64,000 bases of DNA from Camarhynchus parvulus (GCF_901933205.1 NC_044571.1:73781689-73845688); one strand, 5' to 3'. Counted from the first letter of the stretch, positions 13,001 to 28,000 are shown. Made by a program: numbers and translations. The notes: generated by a model not told the origin, from the sequence alone.

Positions 13001-16000
13001 CTAGCAAATAAATTCTTTCATTTGCTTAATATGATGTCCCTGTCACTTTTGTAAATTATTCCAACAGATTTGCTAAAATCTGCAAGTAATGCTGCTTTTC
13101 ATGACTTCAGACACACGTAAACCCATCTGCAGAGGGACATACTTACACCAAGTTATATAAGCCCAGGAGACCCATTCCTCTAAAGTCTGTTTTAGGATCG
13201 TCACCTTGGAAACCAATTTCACACCACTGCTTCGAAATCCGAGCTTTCAGAGGTGAATTCGGCTTCAAGCATTTCCACAACTAGGAAGATTACAGGTAAA
13301 ATATAATTAAGTTTCCACACAGTAAAGATTTTTTTTCTCTTTGTAAACCAAGCTAAATTCTGATCACTGAACAGACAACTGCAGTAACATCACTGCACTG
13401 CTATCCCAGCAACCCAAACACAAAATCAAATGAAGTTCCTCTGGATGTATGTTTGGGGGGGAAATCCCAAACTGCTCTGAAGTACTGCAGACATTTCAGC
13501 CCTGAAAGGCCCTTCTGCCCTTATCACTGCTGCTCTAACATCTCACACAAAGATCTGCTTTGCTCATGCTTTGTGCATCAAGGTGGTGTCTGCCTCCATA
13601 AGCAGAGAGACAGGAATGGGCTGGAATTTGGTTGTAAATCACTGACAGAGCAGCAGAGCAGCTTTGAGTCCCTGAGGCTCTGCAGCAATCTTTTCTCTGG
13701 CATCTTCTGCAAGTCTCTGGAAAGGTTATAAATCAAGAGACTTGGCTACCACAGTGTTGAACAGCAAATTGGAGAACATTAAAAAAAAATCCATACAAGG
13801 ATAGCATGTGCACCATCATATTTAACTAAGGGAAGAATCATTCATTGATCTCACATAAAGAAATGTCTGAAGTGATTTAACAAGCCAGATCATCAGCTGG
13901 AATAAATCCATTTAACTGCACTGGTCCAGCAACTTTAGTGCCTAAATATCACATTGCTATGCACCTAAAAGCAGCCTCAATTGACATATGAGAAATGCAT
14001 ACCTTTATGCACACCTCATGTGCCATATCACAAACTCAGCCTTTTTGAAGTATGTTAAGAAATCAGCATTTAGAATTAAGAAAGTGTATTAATCACCAGT
14101 CATGAGTTGGTGAGAACATCCTCAAGAAAATCACTCAGACAAAGCCTACCCAAGGGAAAGAGCTGGGTGCACATTTCCCAAATAAAAACAGAAATTGTTT
14201 TAATTTTAGCAACTGCATTTAAAATTAAGTGCCCTGGGAAGGTTAAAATCTTAATGATTTCACTTTGTAATGACTCCATAAAGCATCATTGTTTAAACCA
14301 ATGTGTTCATCCATCAACAGTAAATACAGTATTAATCATTAGTACAATCACATTAAGTTAATCTTTCCTCATTCATTAAGTGCTCTCCTGGTAAACATGA
14401 ATAAATGATAGCCATTAGGAACCTGAATTACCCATTGCAGAGATCACTTAGCAGAGTATCTAGAAGGAATGAAAACCAACCAGACTATTCTTACACAGCG
14501 AGGATTATGAAATGAATTAAACCCTCGGACATATTTCCATTTGACATTTGCAAAAGTAGAACATCTGCTGTAAACAAGTGCTAATACTTAGGTGAAACTG
14601 ATACTTTTTTCAGCATTTTGACTTTGCATAATGTTGCCTAAAGTGCACTGTTTAATCTCTCCTCAGACAAATGCTCAGTTTCCATTCTGCTTTTATGCTT
14701 GTGTAATTATGTTTTTAAAGCACGTACATGACTACACATCATTGCTGACATGATTCTCAGGCTGGATGGTGGGGAGAGACTAAAGCCAGCTCCTTGGTCC
14801 TTCTCACCTATGACCCCACCCGCAGACCCTGTTTGCTTTCTGGGCAATGCAGATTCTTGTATTTAGGGTATTTAGGGATGCTTTCCTGGAGCCAAAGGCC
14901 CTCTTTAATCTGCAGTGAGGTGCTTGGTATTTTCAGTAACCAACACTGTAGGCTGCCACCTGGATCTCGCCTGCAAGACACAGGCTTCCTCAATGGGTAA
15001 GTCTGTGTGTTCCTTTAGTTAAAATTCACTCTACTCCCACGAATTTGTGCATTTGGATGTACAGGGGCAGGACGTGAACAGGAGAAATCCATCTGCCCAA
15101 GTCTACCTGGTGGTTAGAACACTCCTTCAGGGCAGCTCTGGATTTGGACCACTCCTTGGTGAGACTCCCACCTCCCATCAGTGGGCAAACCTTAAAGGCA
15201 GCTTTCCAGACTCCAACAGGAATCCTGACCATCTGAGGCATTTTCAGAAATAGTTACTTGCATCTGACAGTGCTTGTATAATATGTCTACTGGGATTTTT
15301 GGAAGACCAAGTAACTACGGTAAAATTTCCAGAAGCTCTCACTGTAACTTGTGCAAAGCCTTGCACTGCCAGCTACAGCATGGAAGACATCTTCATCATG
15401 GTCTGGTACTGCTAAAGTCTTCAGTATTTTTTGTCTTAAATTGAAAAAGAAAACCCCCCCAACCAAACAGATAGTATGTTTTTATAAGAACTCTGAAAAT
15501 TCTCTAGGAAGGCATTTTGCTTATAGCCAATAAGCTCCCTATCACTTATTCTATGTTTCTTGGCACTTCTCTGAAGCATCTTGCAATAGCTATGGTTAAA
15601 CCAGGATCAGGACCAGGGCTTGCTTTTAGACTGTTTTCCAGACCTTTATTCTTTCCTCAATTTCTTTCCAATATAAGAACTTTCTAGCTCTTTCTCTGCT
15701 TATGGCTTCAAGATTGCTTTTATTATCTGCTCCAGTGCAAGGCTTTCCTGAAAGCATGAAGGAAGTAAAACCCAATTGTTATGGTTTTCCTGACTCTGCA
15801 TGTATTATCAAAAGAATAGTTTCATTTTGTTTTCGCTTGAAAATACATTTGGTAACTATAAATGTGTAAGTCATCAACTCCCACTCTTCCCTTCCACACA
15901 ATAAAAAATAGATGTTTTCCATTGGTATACACAGACATTGCCCTGCAAAAATACATTAAATTGAAGAAATAAATTTGTAATTCGGTTAATAGAGAAAAAT

Positions 16001-19000
16001 ACCTTCTTGTGCTGGAGAAAGGTGTACTGAAGTAGGATGTAAAACTACTTTTCCAGAGCTCACTGCAGGTAACAGCTCTGTGCTCTAAGACCTGTGTTAT
16101 CCAGTGCCTAGATATAGTCCAGTCAAGGGAAATGCATTTATCAGCCAGGGAGTGTGCTGTTTGCTTGGCAGGTGTTACACCCAGACCACATTATAGTGCT
16201 GTGTACTCTTATCTTAAAACAGGTACACGATGGAGGAAGGTGAGAACAGCTCTTGATGTTTCAAAGAAGTTTATGAAGCAGGCTTGGGAGCTGACATGAA
16301 TAAAGGATGCCCTCCAAGCACCTCTCCAGTGCCTACCTTCAGCAGCATTTCCTCGTGTTGCGGATTCTCCGAATCGTACGGCTCCCGGCGCAGCTTCTCC
16401 ACCTCTGCAATGAGGTTTCTGTAGCCCACAATCTGCAGCAGGCATGCCTGGAGAGACACTCCCAACCTAGGGGTAGGGAGAGCAACATATTTCACCTCAA
16501 TCAGGTATAGCCATGAAACAGTGCTGCTGTGTACACACACAGCTAATACACGTGACTAGTGTTACAACCATTAATGTATGACAGTCTAACACTTCAGTTG
16601 CAACAGGAAAATTTCCTAGAGATCAATATTACATTAAACAAGGCATTGTGAAGGGCATAGTCTCATTTAGTGCCTTCCTGAGATGATGATATTTGGGATT
16701 TTTTTAAAACCGTGAACAGTGATTTTTCACATTGAAATCACATTATAACTATACACAGCAGCATTGAATGCCTATAACAAGCATTACTGAATCTTCACAT
16801 TACTGAATCTTTCTCTTCATTCCAATGACAGCTTTTCAAACAATTCCCTGGGATCAGAGATGTGAACTTGAAAAAGGCTGAGGGGGGAAAGAAAACTCAG
16901 CAAAAAGCTAAAAATAATTGTTTAGCTTCTGTGCCACTAAAGCTAGCATAAAGAAGCCAAAAGCCTGAAGTAATATAATTTCAAAGATCTGCCTCCAGGC
17001 AGATTTGGCTTTTGTCTCATGTTAAGAATCATCATAATGGTTCTCTTTTCACTATAATGCAGATTTTTGTGTTTCCTTTTTACATTTTCTGATGCATCAT
17101 CAAAAAAAAACCCAAACTCAACACACATGAAATAACTACCCTCAAAAAACCCTAAACAAAACTTATAAAAAACCCACCAGAAAACTCTGCATCAAACAAC
17201 AGCTTTACATTAAGATTTTATAATACAAAATCTAAGTCATGCAGTATGCAACTGCCATACTCATAGAAATATTTGTTTATATATGGGAATAAGCCCTTTA
17301 ATGTTTAATAGTGTGTAAAATTATTGGAACACCTGGTATGAATTTGGAGGGCAAGCTAAGTTTGCACCCTTATTCCTCTGTGGAACACAGGCTGCACTGA
17401 TATTAAGCTGCACAGGTTCCTTGCCTGTCATGCTTGATACACTGAAACATTTTGTTTATTCTGTAATACTCTTAAATTTTCTGAACATAAGGATTTTCAC
17501 TGCTTATCTTTTGAGGTAGGTCCTGCTTGTCTAAATTGATCTCCCTCTATGGCAAGGTGACCTGCCTAGGATGAGGGAAAGGACGTGGGTGTTTTGTACC
17601 TGAACTTTACTAAGGCCTTTGACACTTCAGCATTCTGCTGGAGCTGGCTGCTTGTGGTTTGGGTGGGTGCAGAGTTCACTGGGTAAAAAATTGTCTGAGG
17701 GTGGTAGGGAATGGAGTTACATCCAGCAGCGGGCTGGTCACTAGTGGCACATCCCAGGAATCAGTCTGGGACCAGTTCTGTTTAATATCTTTATTGATGA
17801 TCTGGATCAAGTGCACTCTCAGTCAGTTTGCAGCTGATACCAAGTTGGATGGGAATGTTGATCTGCTGGAGGGCAGGAAGACTCTGCAGGGGAATCTGGG
17901 CTGGCTGGATCCATGGACCAAGGCCAATTGTATGAGGTTCAGCAAGGCAAAGCATTGAGTCCCCCACTACAAGAAAGGCATTGAGGGGCTGGAGCGTGTC
18001 CAGGGAAGGGCAACGGAGCTGGGGAAGGGTCTGGAGCACAAGTGCTGTGAGGAGCAGCTGAGGGAGCTGGGGGTGTTCAGCCTGGAGAAAAGGAGGCTCA
18101 GGGGGAACTCATCACTCTCTACAACTCCCTAACAGGATGGTGTAGCCTGGTGTGGGCTGGTCTTTTCTCCCAGGTAACAGGTGATAGGACAAGAGGAAAT
18201 GGCCTCAGGTTGCCCCAGAAACGGTTTAAATTGGATATTAGGGAGAATATCCTTCACCAAAAATGTCGTCAAGCCCTGAAACAGGCTGCAGGAAAGCAGT
18301 AGAATCACTATCCCTGGGCGTATCTAAAAAATCTGTACATCTTTCAGATGTATGTGGCACTTATGGAAATGGATTAGTGGTGCATTTGGCAGTGCTGAGT
18401 TAACTGTTGGACTTCAGAACCCTTTCTGACCTAAATGATTCCACAGTTAATCTACAGAATCAGAGACGTCAGCATTAGTCCATTTCTCATGCTGCAATTT
18501 TATCGCATTTGAAGCTATAACCCTTTCAGACAGAAAAGCCTCCACGGTATTTTCCATCCTTCGCTGTTTCTTTGTTGTGGGTTTTTTTTTTTTTGCTTTT
18601 TCTTTTAACATGCTTCACTAGCTATAGCCTCCAATTTTACAGAAAGGCTGCATTTCAAAGAAAGCTGAAAAGCCTGACAGACTGTGAATTGCTGTAGAGT
18701 ATCACTAAATCACAGCCATAATGTTTTTAACTTCTTTATAGCCTCAGTTTAGAGCAGCAGAACACAGGCTGTGGCAAAGCAGAGCAATTTTATATTAAAA
18801 AAATACATGTTTTTAAGATACAAGGTGCACAACATATTCAAAGTAAACCATTTTTGCACTTTATATAAAGGCACTCAAAAGCTCCACCTAAAGTTATTCA
18901 GGTGAGGGGGTGAGGGTCAAATTAGATTCCCCCCTTTCCTTTTCATTAATGCTTTGTTATTCTTGCCAAACACAGGATGTGGGTGAAGTGCTGATGTCCC

Positions 19001-22000
19001 ACACCTCCTCCTTATCATCCTGGTGCTGGCTGTGGCAGTTCTCAGAGCCCAGGAGCAATATACCTGGGCTTGCACTCCCACTGTACTCAGCTCCAGGTGC
19101 TCCACCAGATGGAGGTAAGTCCAAAACCAGAGCAGGGGAACTAGATCATCGTTAATTCCCTCCCAACCCAAGCTTTTCTGTGATTCTGTGTCTGCTTCCA
19201 TAGTTAGTGTAGACTGCACGTCACCACCAGGTTATTCAACCTGCTTGCTCCTACTGCTAAATATACACACTCATCTGAGAGGCATTGATAAAGGAAAATT
19301 ACTGTGGAATGCCTTCTCCTCTTTAGATTGCAGCAGCCCACAGCTTTCAAGAACAGCCAGTGGAAGCACCCCTGGGATGCTAACTCAGCTCTGCAAAGAT
19401 GCCACATTAACAAAAATGACTGCATACAGATTTGCAGAAACACATACAGTATGACACATGTCCACTTGTCCTTATCCCAGGAAATTTCAAGTCTCTGCTA
19501 TCCAACACAAGGCCAGAGCTTCTAAACAAGATAGTTTGGTCACAGGTGTTTTATGTTCAAGAGAAGGCAAGGCATTGGATTTTCCTTAATCATGTCTAAA
19601 GATGCAGCTGACCTGCTTTTGCTCAAATTTCTGTTGAAAAAATCAGTATAAAATAAATGGCTGCATGTAAAACTTCAGTGCAGATGTCTAAAGTTTAGCA
19701 GAAATATGATTAATTTAATATAAGGACCAATTTAGTGGCAGAGTGTGTATCTACGTATGTGATGTCATCTTGCACATTTCAGGCCCCCATTCCTCACTGC
19801 TTTAAGAAGATATTTTACCAAACAGGAGGGAGTGCAAGGGGAAAAGGGGATGAGAGACTCAAATGCATTAAAATATTGAATGCAAGCATTCTAGTCTAAA
19901 GACAATTAAGCATTTGTCTTGTGCTAAGCATATGAACACCAACTGGATCAAAAAAAGATAATTCAGGTGATTTTTTGTTTGGGTTATTTTTTTCCCTCTG
20001 TGTGGTATTTTTAAAAAATATTATCATAGATTCACAGAATGGTTTGGGTTGGAAGGGACCTTAAAGTTTGTCTAGGCCTAACCCCACTGCCATGGCAGGG
20101 ACACCTTCCACTAGATCAGGCTGTTCAGAGCCCCACTTAACCTGGCCTTAAACACTTCCAAGGATGGATCATCCACAACTTCTCTGGGCAACCTGTTCCA
20201 GTGTCTCATCACCCTCATTGTAAAGAATTTCCTCCTAACATCTAATCTAAGCCTACTCTCAATTTGAATCCATTCCCTCTTGTCCTGTCACTGCATGCTC
20301 TCCAGCTCTCTTGTAGGGTCTCTTCATGTACTAGAAAGACCAGATCACTAAAAATGTAACCTAATGTTCAGGGTCCTGATTTCAAGCAAGGTGAAGTCAT
20401 TTGCATGTCTGCTCTCTCTCTCTTCTGAAGGAGAACATTTCTTCACATGCCAAAGGCATGACATGAGGGGAATCAGAAGGTGATCTTTGGTGTTATACAA
20501 AATAATAATTCATTTCTTGTTTTCTTCTGAAATCATTCTACCCAGTTGCCCATTGGTCCAACACTGAGAAGCGAGCACTTGGATCATCCTGATTGCTAAA
20601 CATTGCAGTTGCTGATGTCCACAATCCAAGCTCTGAACTGTGCGCATTTACGTCCTGCAGTTTCTCCTCAGACATCACCTTCTCTAATTTTACCATTGCT
20701 GGGTTTTTCTTTCTGAATTTCAGCAAACAGCATGCTGTGCAACACAAGAGTACCAGGGCTGTGATGCCCTCCTCAGATGGCAGCCTCTCAGAAAGGCCTC
20801 ACATCTGCTTGAAGCAGCTGGTCTTTCATCACCCTCCCTTTGAAGAGCACGTGGGCCCCTGGAAAAGCTCTGTGCTCACATCCAGAAAAAATTCACAGGG
20901 CTTGGATGCCCATTTTTAATTATGTATACCAACTTCAAGCTTGGGAAGAGGAGTGAACCTCAGACAGATCACCTGGATAATATAGCTCTCAACTTTCCTC
21001 CTACTGATTCCTGACCTAGACATCTTGTGCCTTAAGCTCAGAACTGAAAGGTAAGGCAACCATAAAAGTCTTATCATCACCTACTCTTGAAATACACACT
21101 TGTAAATTTAATGGGTAGTTGTAAATCTCTTCTTACAATAATAAATATTAGTTGTATTGTTAAAGCTTCTGTTTGGATAATTAAAGGCAGTTTTAAAATG
21201 CAAAGCAGCATATATCTGTATCAGCTAAAACAAGATGGTTCCTTCCCTACTCAAAAGGCAGCATACAGCCTTTGTAAGAAGCTATCACTGTCCCTGCCAG
21301 GACTGTGGTTTGGTGGTGTTTTATCTCTGGGGAAGTGACCCCCATAAATCCATGCATTGACAATAAACTAAGACAGAATCAGGTAGATAAAAGACTCAGG
21401 ACTTGCTTATTAAGTCACCATAAAAATCATTCATTTTTACATCAGTTTTTTAACAGCGAAGTTAAAATTAGAATTTTATGCTGAGAGACAGAATTCATCT
21501 TCAACTTCTGTACCACAATAACTATAGAGAACAAATTCTCCATGGAACCAAGAACTGAGGAAATCAGTAATTCCCACTTGCTCTGTAAGGAAACTATGAA
21601 CTTACTGTGGATTTATATCTGGATTAATCCTTTTCAGCTCCATAATGTCATCTATCGTTTTTTCAATAGCATCAGGGTGAACATTTACTGATGTTTGCAG
21701 CCGCTAAAAAGAAGTTTTAAACACATATTAATTCCTACAGAAGCTATACTCAACAGAAGGTAACAGTGGTAAATTTGATACCTGAAAGCTTCTGCATTAA
21801 GAGCCCAGAAGACCCAACTCAACATCTGTACATATCTTTCCAAATAATTCAACCCTTCTGACTCATTTCAGAGCCCTTGCCCGCTAAGAGCTCGAGTGCC
21901 TTCGCTCTTGTAGTCAGTTTATCACATTTCTGTGGTGGCTGTCAGTGAAGATGATCAAAGGCCTCAGTGCAGACCAAGAAGCAGCTTCAGACCATCCACC

Positions 22001-25000
22001 TAATTACACTGGAATTGACAGCCTTCATTTGACATTCCCTCTCCCAACATGCTGCAGTAACACAGCAAAACATTCCTTCGTTTCTTTCATATGCAATTGC
22101 TGTTTGTAGAAATGCCCCCAGAAGTTCACTATTCAAAAACCAAAATGCCATCTGAAAATTTAAGAGGTTGAATTTTCTTGTGCTTTGTCTCAAACTTCAC
22201 AATTACTTAAATCCAAGTTTTTGCCTTTCTGTTTGTGCTAGAAATACATTTGGAACTACTATGCTGAACTAAGAGCTAAATGACTTCATTTTTGTTAATG
22301 GTGAGGCCAGGTTTTCAATATCACTGACTCTTGTGACAGAAAGTGTAAAGGCTTGAAGGATGTTATTTAACATATACACAAAAATGCCTTAGGGAACAAC
22401 TCCAGTTAGCACAACCACTGGTACAGTAAAAGGATGAAGTGAATGAGGATTTTCTCCATCAATGTATTTAAAAGGAAAAGAGGGAACAAAGTCAGGAAAG
22501 TTGCTTTCCAGACAAAACCCGACTTTTCTAAATTTGCAAGCAACTGACTGCAGATTACAGATATTCTGAGACAGTATGAAGAAACAAACCAAGAACCCCT
22601 AAATTACAACACTTCACTCTCATGAGCTCCACCATGGCAAATTGTTCCTTTGATTCCATCATTGCCACAGCGGACCTTGTCCCTGGAAGAGAGAACACTC
22701 TACCCAACTTTGCAAGATCAACTGCTATTGCAGACACAAAACCTCTTCAATGGAAAATGTAAAATCATATCAAACCTTAAAGTGACTTGTTGGGGTGAGC
22801 AAATACCAGACTGAACAAACCAACAGCACAGGACATCACAGAAAAGGTGAATAATGAGATCTTTCACTCACCTTACTTTTTGAACCTTTCAGGGATGCCT
22901 CTGTAAGGGAAGTATTCAAAAGCATCATATCAGACAAGCATGTTTACATTGGATCAATTTAATAACTAATTTCTAGTAACAAGATATAACTTTTAGCATA
23001 TACAGAAAGTTACAAAGGCATGTAGAACTAAGTATATTGCAGTTACCTATTTTCATAGTTCTGGCAGCTCCAGGTTTGGTATTGTAACAGATCCTTTGCA
23101 ATTCACATTGACCTGTTAGTTTCCTGACCACAAACTTCAGGCAGCGCCACAAGCATTTGCAGTAGAAGTACAGGCATACCTGGACAAACATCCTGGCAAA
23201 AGAAGAACCTTGAAAATAAGAGTCTGGAGCAGGGTTTGTTTCAACTTGTTCACCACCCAAACAGAAAGTACTTCCCCATCCCAAATTCCCATTGCCTAAA
23301 GGCAACTTCAGAGCAAAAGCAGCAATTACACTACAAACATTTATGCCAGTAAATGTTAAATTGGGCTTTTTAGTATTAGCCAACAAAACACCCCCCACAA
23401 AAAGCACCACAGCAAGAAGCACTGAATAAGTAAACTCCAGAGTTTTAAAAGAGTACTTGTGGAAAAGGCTGTATAGTTCCTATGCTTTGGGGAAACAGGA
23501 CTACATGAGAAGGGAGTACAGCTCACCCTGATATAATGGATGCTGAGAATCCAGGAAGACATCACATCCTGGCTTAGTTTTGCCTCAGCAACAACCTGCT
23601 GCAAGCAGAATGCTTGGTTATCCTGACAAACTTGACATCCTGACAGCACTCATGTCATGTCCCTAAGAAGGAAAACTAAGGCAATCAAAGCTTCTCCCCT
23701 TGCAGAAGAAAAGGTGTTTAAGAACCTTTAGGTTCTTATAATATAGACTTTGGTCTTGAGGACTGCCAGTTCTTCCCAAGACCAGCTGTTACATAGCACT
23801 GATGCCACATAATTTCTCAAAGTACAGAACTGACAGTAAGCCAAGAAAGCCCTTATGTAGCTACTGCAACTAGTTTTGAGTCCCAGCAACAGAAGAAAGA
23901 CTTTGACAAACTGGATGTATTTCAGTGAAGCTGGTAGGGCTGGAGCACAAACCCTGTGAAGAGAGGTTGGGAGAGCTGGGCTTGTTCCACCTGAAGCAAA
24001 GATTCGGGGGGGATCTAACAGCAGCCCCCAGTGCTTGTGGGAAGAGTTGAAGCAAACAGAGCTGGGCTCTCAATGATCCTGCAAGGCCAGTAGACAAGGG
24101 ACAACAGCTCTAAGCTGAAACACAAGAGAATCAGCCTTGCAAGGAGAAGCTTTTTCCCTCGAGGACAGCAACAGTAGGTTGCCCAGGGAGGCTGTGCAGT
24201 CTCTTTTCTCAGTTTTTTAAAAATCCTTGACTGGAAGAAGCCCTGAGCAACCCAGTCTGACCTCGGTGAGAGGGAGGTTGAACTGGAGACCTGCTAAGGT
24301 CCCTTCCAGGCTCAACTGGGATCCTACAAAAGCCTGAAAAAGGCTGCGTACATGAAAACCACTCAATTTTAAACTTGGTTAGCATTACACCTGCTACCAA
24401 AGCCCACATATTGCTACCACAATTATATAACACACCCCAAACCCATATTTTAATGGGAAACAACTTATTCGGAAATAATTTATCTTTCTTGTTTCTATGG
24501 CTATGATGGCAGAGATCCTGCCACATCACCCAACTATCTGTCAACCTCCTGGGATGAAGAGGATCCACCCACAACCCTTGGGTTCAGAAACACATCTCAT
24601 AAAAGACAAACCGGAAAGAACTAGCAGTAGGAACATTGCCATTTGGACATGGTCCTTGGCTACAGGTGGTTCTGCTACAACAGGGGGATGGATTAGATGG
24701 CATCTACAGGTGTCTTCCTATCTCAATCTCTCTGCGATCATAATCTGTGATTACATTATAGGAAAACATCAATACAACTTTGATATGCTAGCTTGCCAAT
24801 AAATATTCACAAATAATTTAGTCCATTATGGTCTAAGTCTGTGTGTATGCATATTCACCATTATTTTCTGTTGTTGATGCTTTCAAAGGACAGTTGTTTT
24901 TTAGGAGACTCTACTATCCTTTTCAATAGATTGCAGTGATTATTTCAAAACACTGAATTCCAGATACTCAAATCAGTTATAAATATGTATATGTATGTAT

Positions 25001-28000
25001 GTAAAGCTTGAGGAGCTCCATCACTTCCTAAAAAACTTCCTGAAGGGCATGGTGTAGAAGGATGTTCAAAGCAGGAAAGATGAATTAAGGTGTGTTAAGG
25101 TCCACACAGGAGTTTAATCTGCTTTATGTTGGCTTCAGCTCAATCATTTTTGAAGGGGGATTAAGTTATGGGAACTAAAGACCTTTTATGTCTAAATGGA
25201 AAGCATCCACACAAGTATTTAAAATGCTTTAAAAGCATCCACTTTATCTTTAGACTTTCAGTTAATTCACTTAGTACTCCCAAATGCCTGCATGCAGAAA
25301 ACCTCCTTGATTTTATTCAACAGGAAGCCTCTATTTTAGAAACAAATTGACACCTAAAGAATGAGGAATCAGTCCCATAATGGAACCAAGTTTTAGACAA
25401 GAAAAAAGTTTCAGGTGCTGATATCAAAGTATTTGGGTACTCCCTCACCCCTGACCCAAGACATGCCAGAACACACTACTGTGAGGAGTTAATTGGTGCT
25501 CCACAGCAGGTTATCACCTTCAGTATTAAGAACAACACCAGGTACCAGGAGTCAAGGCCATCACCAGGCAAGCAGCCATTCTTTAAGTTTCCAGCAGTCA
25601 GAAGTAGAATAACAGAATCAACACAGAATGATTTGGGCTGGAAGAGACCTTAAAGACTATCTTGTTCCAAACCCCCCTGTCATGGGCAGGGACACATTCC
25701 ACTAGACCAAGAAGAGGAATTCAAATATAACCTATAGCCATTCCTTAGTTTCATCAGCACAACTCAGCTCTGTATTCGGGCTAAAAGCACAGGAAAACAC
25801 CAAACCGGAAGGTGGAGTATGGTAAAACAGAGTCCTGAATTTTCATCATATATTTGTACTAGAAATTAGAGTTGTTTTCTTTTGGTCTGCTTTGTTTCTG
25901 AATGTTAGGTCTCTTTTAGAGCAAAAAAAAAAAATACAGAGAGCTCATTTATATGGAAGATGAGAGGAAAGACTCATTTAACTTCCTGTTAACAGCCCAT
26001 GCAAAATTTCCCTCTCATGAGAAAGACAGCTCCTGCAAAAACCACACATCCTTTAAGAAAGTTCATGCTTATACTTAGCTGCCTCCAATGCTAAAACAAG
26101 ACAATCCATTCCATTAAAAACGTTTTGAGTACTATATTGTAGATAATTGAATACTGTGTGCTGTCGATAAGAGGAGGGGGGACTTAGAGGAGGGAAGGTA
26201 TCAGGTGCATTTGAATTACATATTTTTGCCTTAGGCTCAATGACAGATCTGCAAATTGAAGGAAAAACTCTAAAAGGGATAGAGCTGTGACCACATAATT
26301 GCAACCACTTTCTCCACCAAAGTTCTGCTTTGGCTGTGGTTTTCACAAAGACTAATAAAAATGCATCTACTAAAAACAAGACAGTACAGCACACAAACAC
26401 TACCCCTGTGAATCACTAAAATATGCTTAGCAGCTATTACTAATAAACCAAACACACACTAATTTTAACTAGGTAGCTTTTATAGAAGAAAGTTAGCCTT
26501 TGTGGGTACCTTCAGTTTTCTACCACTCATCCATCTCAAGTTTACAATAGTTGAAACCTTCCATTTGTAACATGAAAGACATAAAAAGTATCACAAGCTG
26601 TTTATAAAAGGGAATTCTTGCTTGCAGAAATCCTGTAATAAAAGCACACTAGTGATTATGCAAGGCAGGTTTTATGGTAGCCCCTGTGCTGTAAAACAAA
26701 GCACAGCATATGATGAACAGGAACCCCCCAAAGGCACAGCCATGTGCTTCGACTGCGGCACAGTGGCATTAATTTCTGGCTTGTTTTAGAGTTAAATTCC
26801 AAACCTCCTCTCCACTCAATATCCTCTGTGCTCTGCTTTTTTTTTTTTTTTTTTTTTTTTTTAGTTTGTTATTCTTTGCTTGTTTTGTGAGTTTTTCCCC
26901 ACCTGCTTGCCTTTGCAGATTTCTCAGCACAGAAAATAGTTTATGTGGTCATGCACAGCATTATTTCAGATCCTCAGAGGTGAGGTCTGGTCTAAGCACA
27001 GAAGTATGACAGAAATGAAGGTGTTCCTCAGGGACTCACACTCTATTCTTTCCTATTTCAATCCAAGTTCCTTTCCCCTCCTGCATTCCAAGCAGCTGTA
27101 TAGACCTGCATATTTGTGTTTATACATGCATGGAAACACTTCATATGAACATTTATTCAAGTAAAATAAAGAAAAAACTGCATAATAAGACGTCAAATCA
27201 ACATTCAGTTCCCTTGCCAAGGATGCTGCATGACAAAACCAATGAAGCAACCAATCTCTATCAGCAATAATGGGGCTTAAGAGATTCTGGAGAGCTCTCT
27301 TCTATGACAAAGAAGACAAAGAAAGGGTTTCTACAATTGCTCAGATCCTTGCAAGACAGGGAGAAATGTGGAGCCAAAGCCACGACAGAGTAAGAGTACT
27401 GCTGCAGCAGGGACAGTGCTTCTATTTTCCACAGCAGGTGCTGCTCTGCCTGGGGAATGAAAGCACGTGGCAGCAACCAGCCAAGAGCGCTGAGCACATT
27501 GCTTCACACCCCAGCACTGCAAAGGGAAGGACATAACTGGTTTTCAACAAGGGGTTTCCAGGTTTGCTCTCAACTAGCCCATCACAATGCTGGAACAGTG
27601 TGATTAAAATGGCAAATGCAATGGCTATTAGAATCTACATCTCTCTCCAGTGACAGTATGACACCACATTTTCATGAAATCTGGCTTTTTATTTAAAGGT
27701 GACTGCCTCTAGGAGATAAGCACAGCCTTCTCCATGATAAACTGTCAGAAGCAAAATCGTGCAAAACTTTCGGAGTTGCCTAATATTTCTGTGGAGCTCC
27801 TTCTTGTGTAATCTGTTCAGCTAAATTTCAAGATGTATGTCTGATGCAACATGAAGTACCTCCTGAAGGGAAGTAGAGATTAATTACTGTGCAACAATTC
27901 TGAAACTAATAAAAAAGAAGGTGCTTATTCCCTTCCTCAGTAATTTCAAAATCTCAGTATTTTCAGAGCTAGTAACAAACATACGTACTCCAGGTAAAAT

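Larger units (their letters stand above)
16467..21605 (-). other. ELMOD1: ELMOD1 intron 5
   Basis: 5.1 kb. It holds two CR1 fragments in opposite orientations (17.58-18.46 kb and 20.02-20.34 kb) and the unidentified minus-strand frame at 20538-20798. The remainder is AT-rich and featureless. Confidence 0.9.

Noticed and set aside
16209..16445. Minus-strand frame overlapping ELMOD1 exon 6 in another phase
   Set aside because: Shadow of the true exon, which has matching splice sites and homology in the other frame.
22973..23422. 149-codon minus-strand frame taken as a separate gene
   Set aside because: It is ELMOD1 exon 3 with intron sequence read through on both sides.
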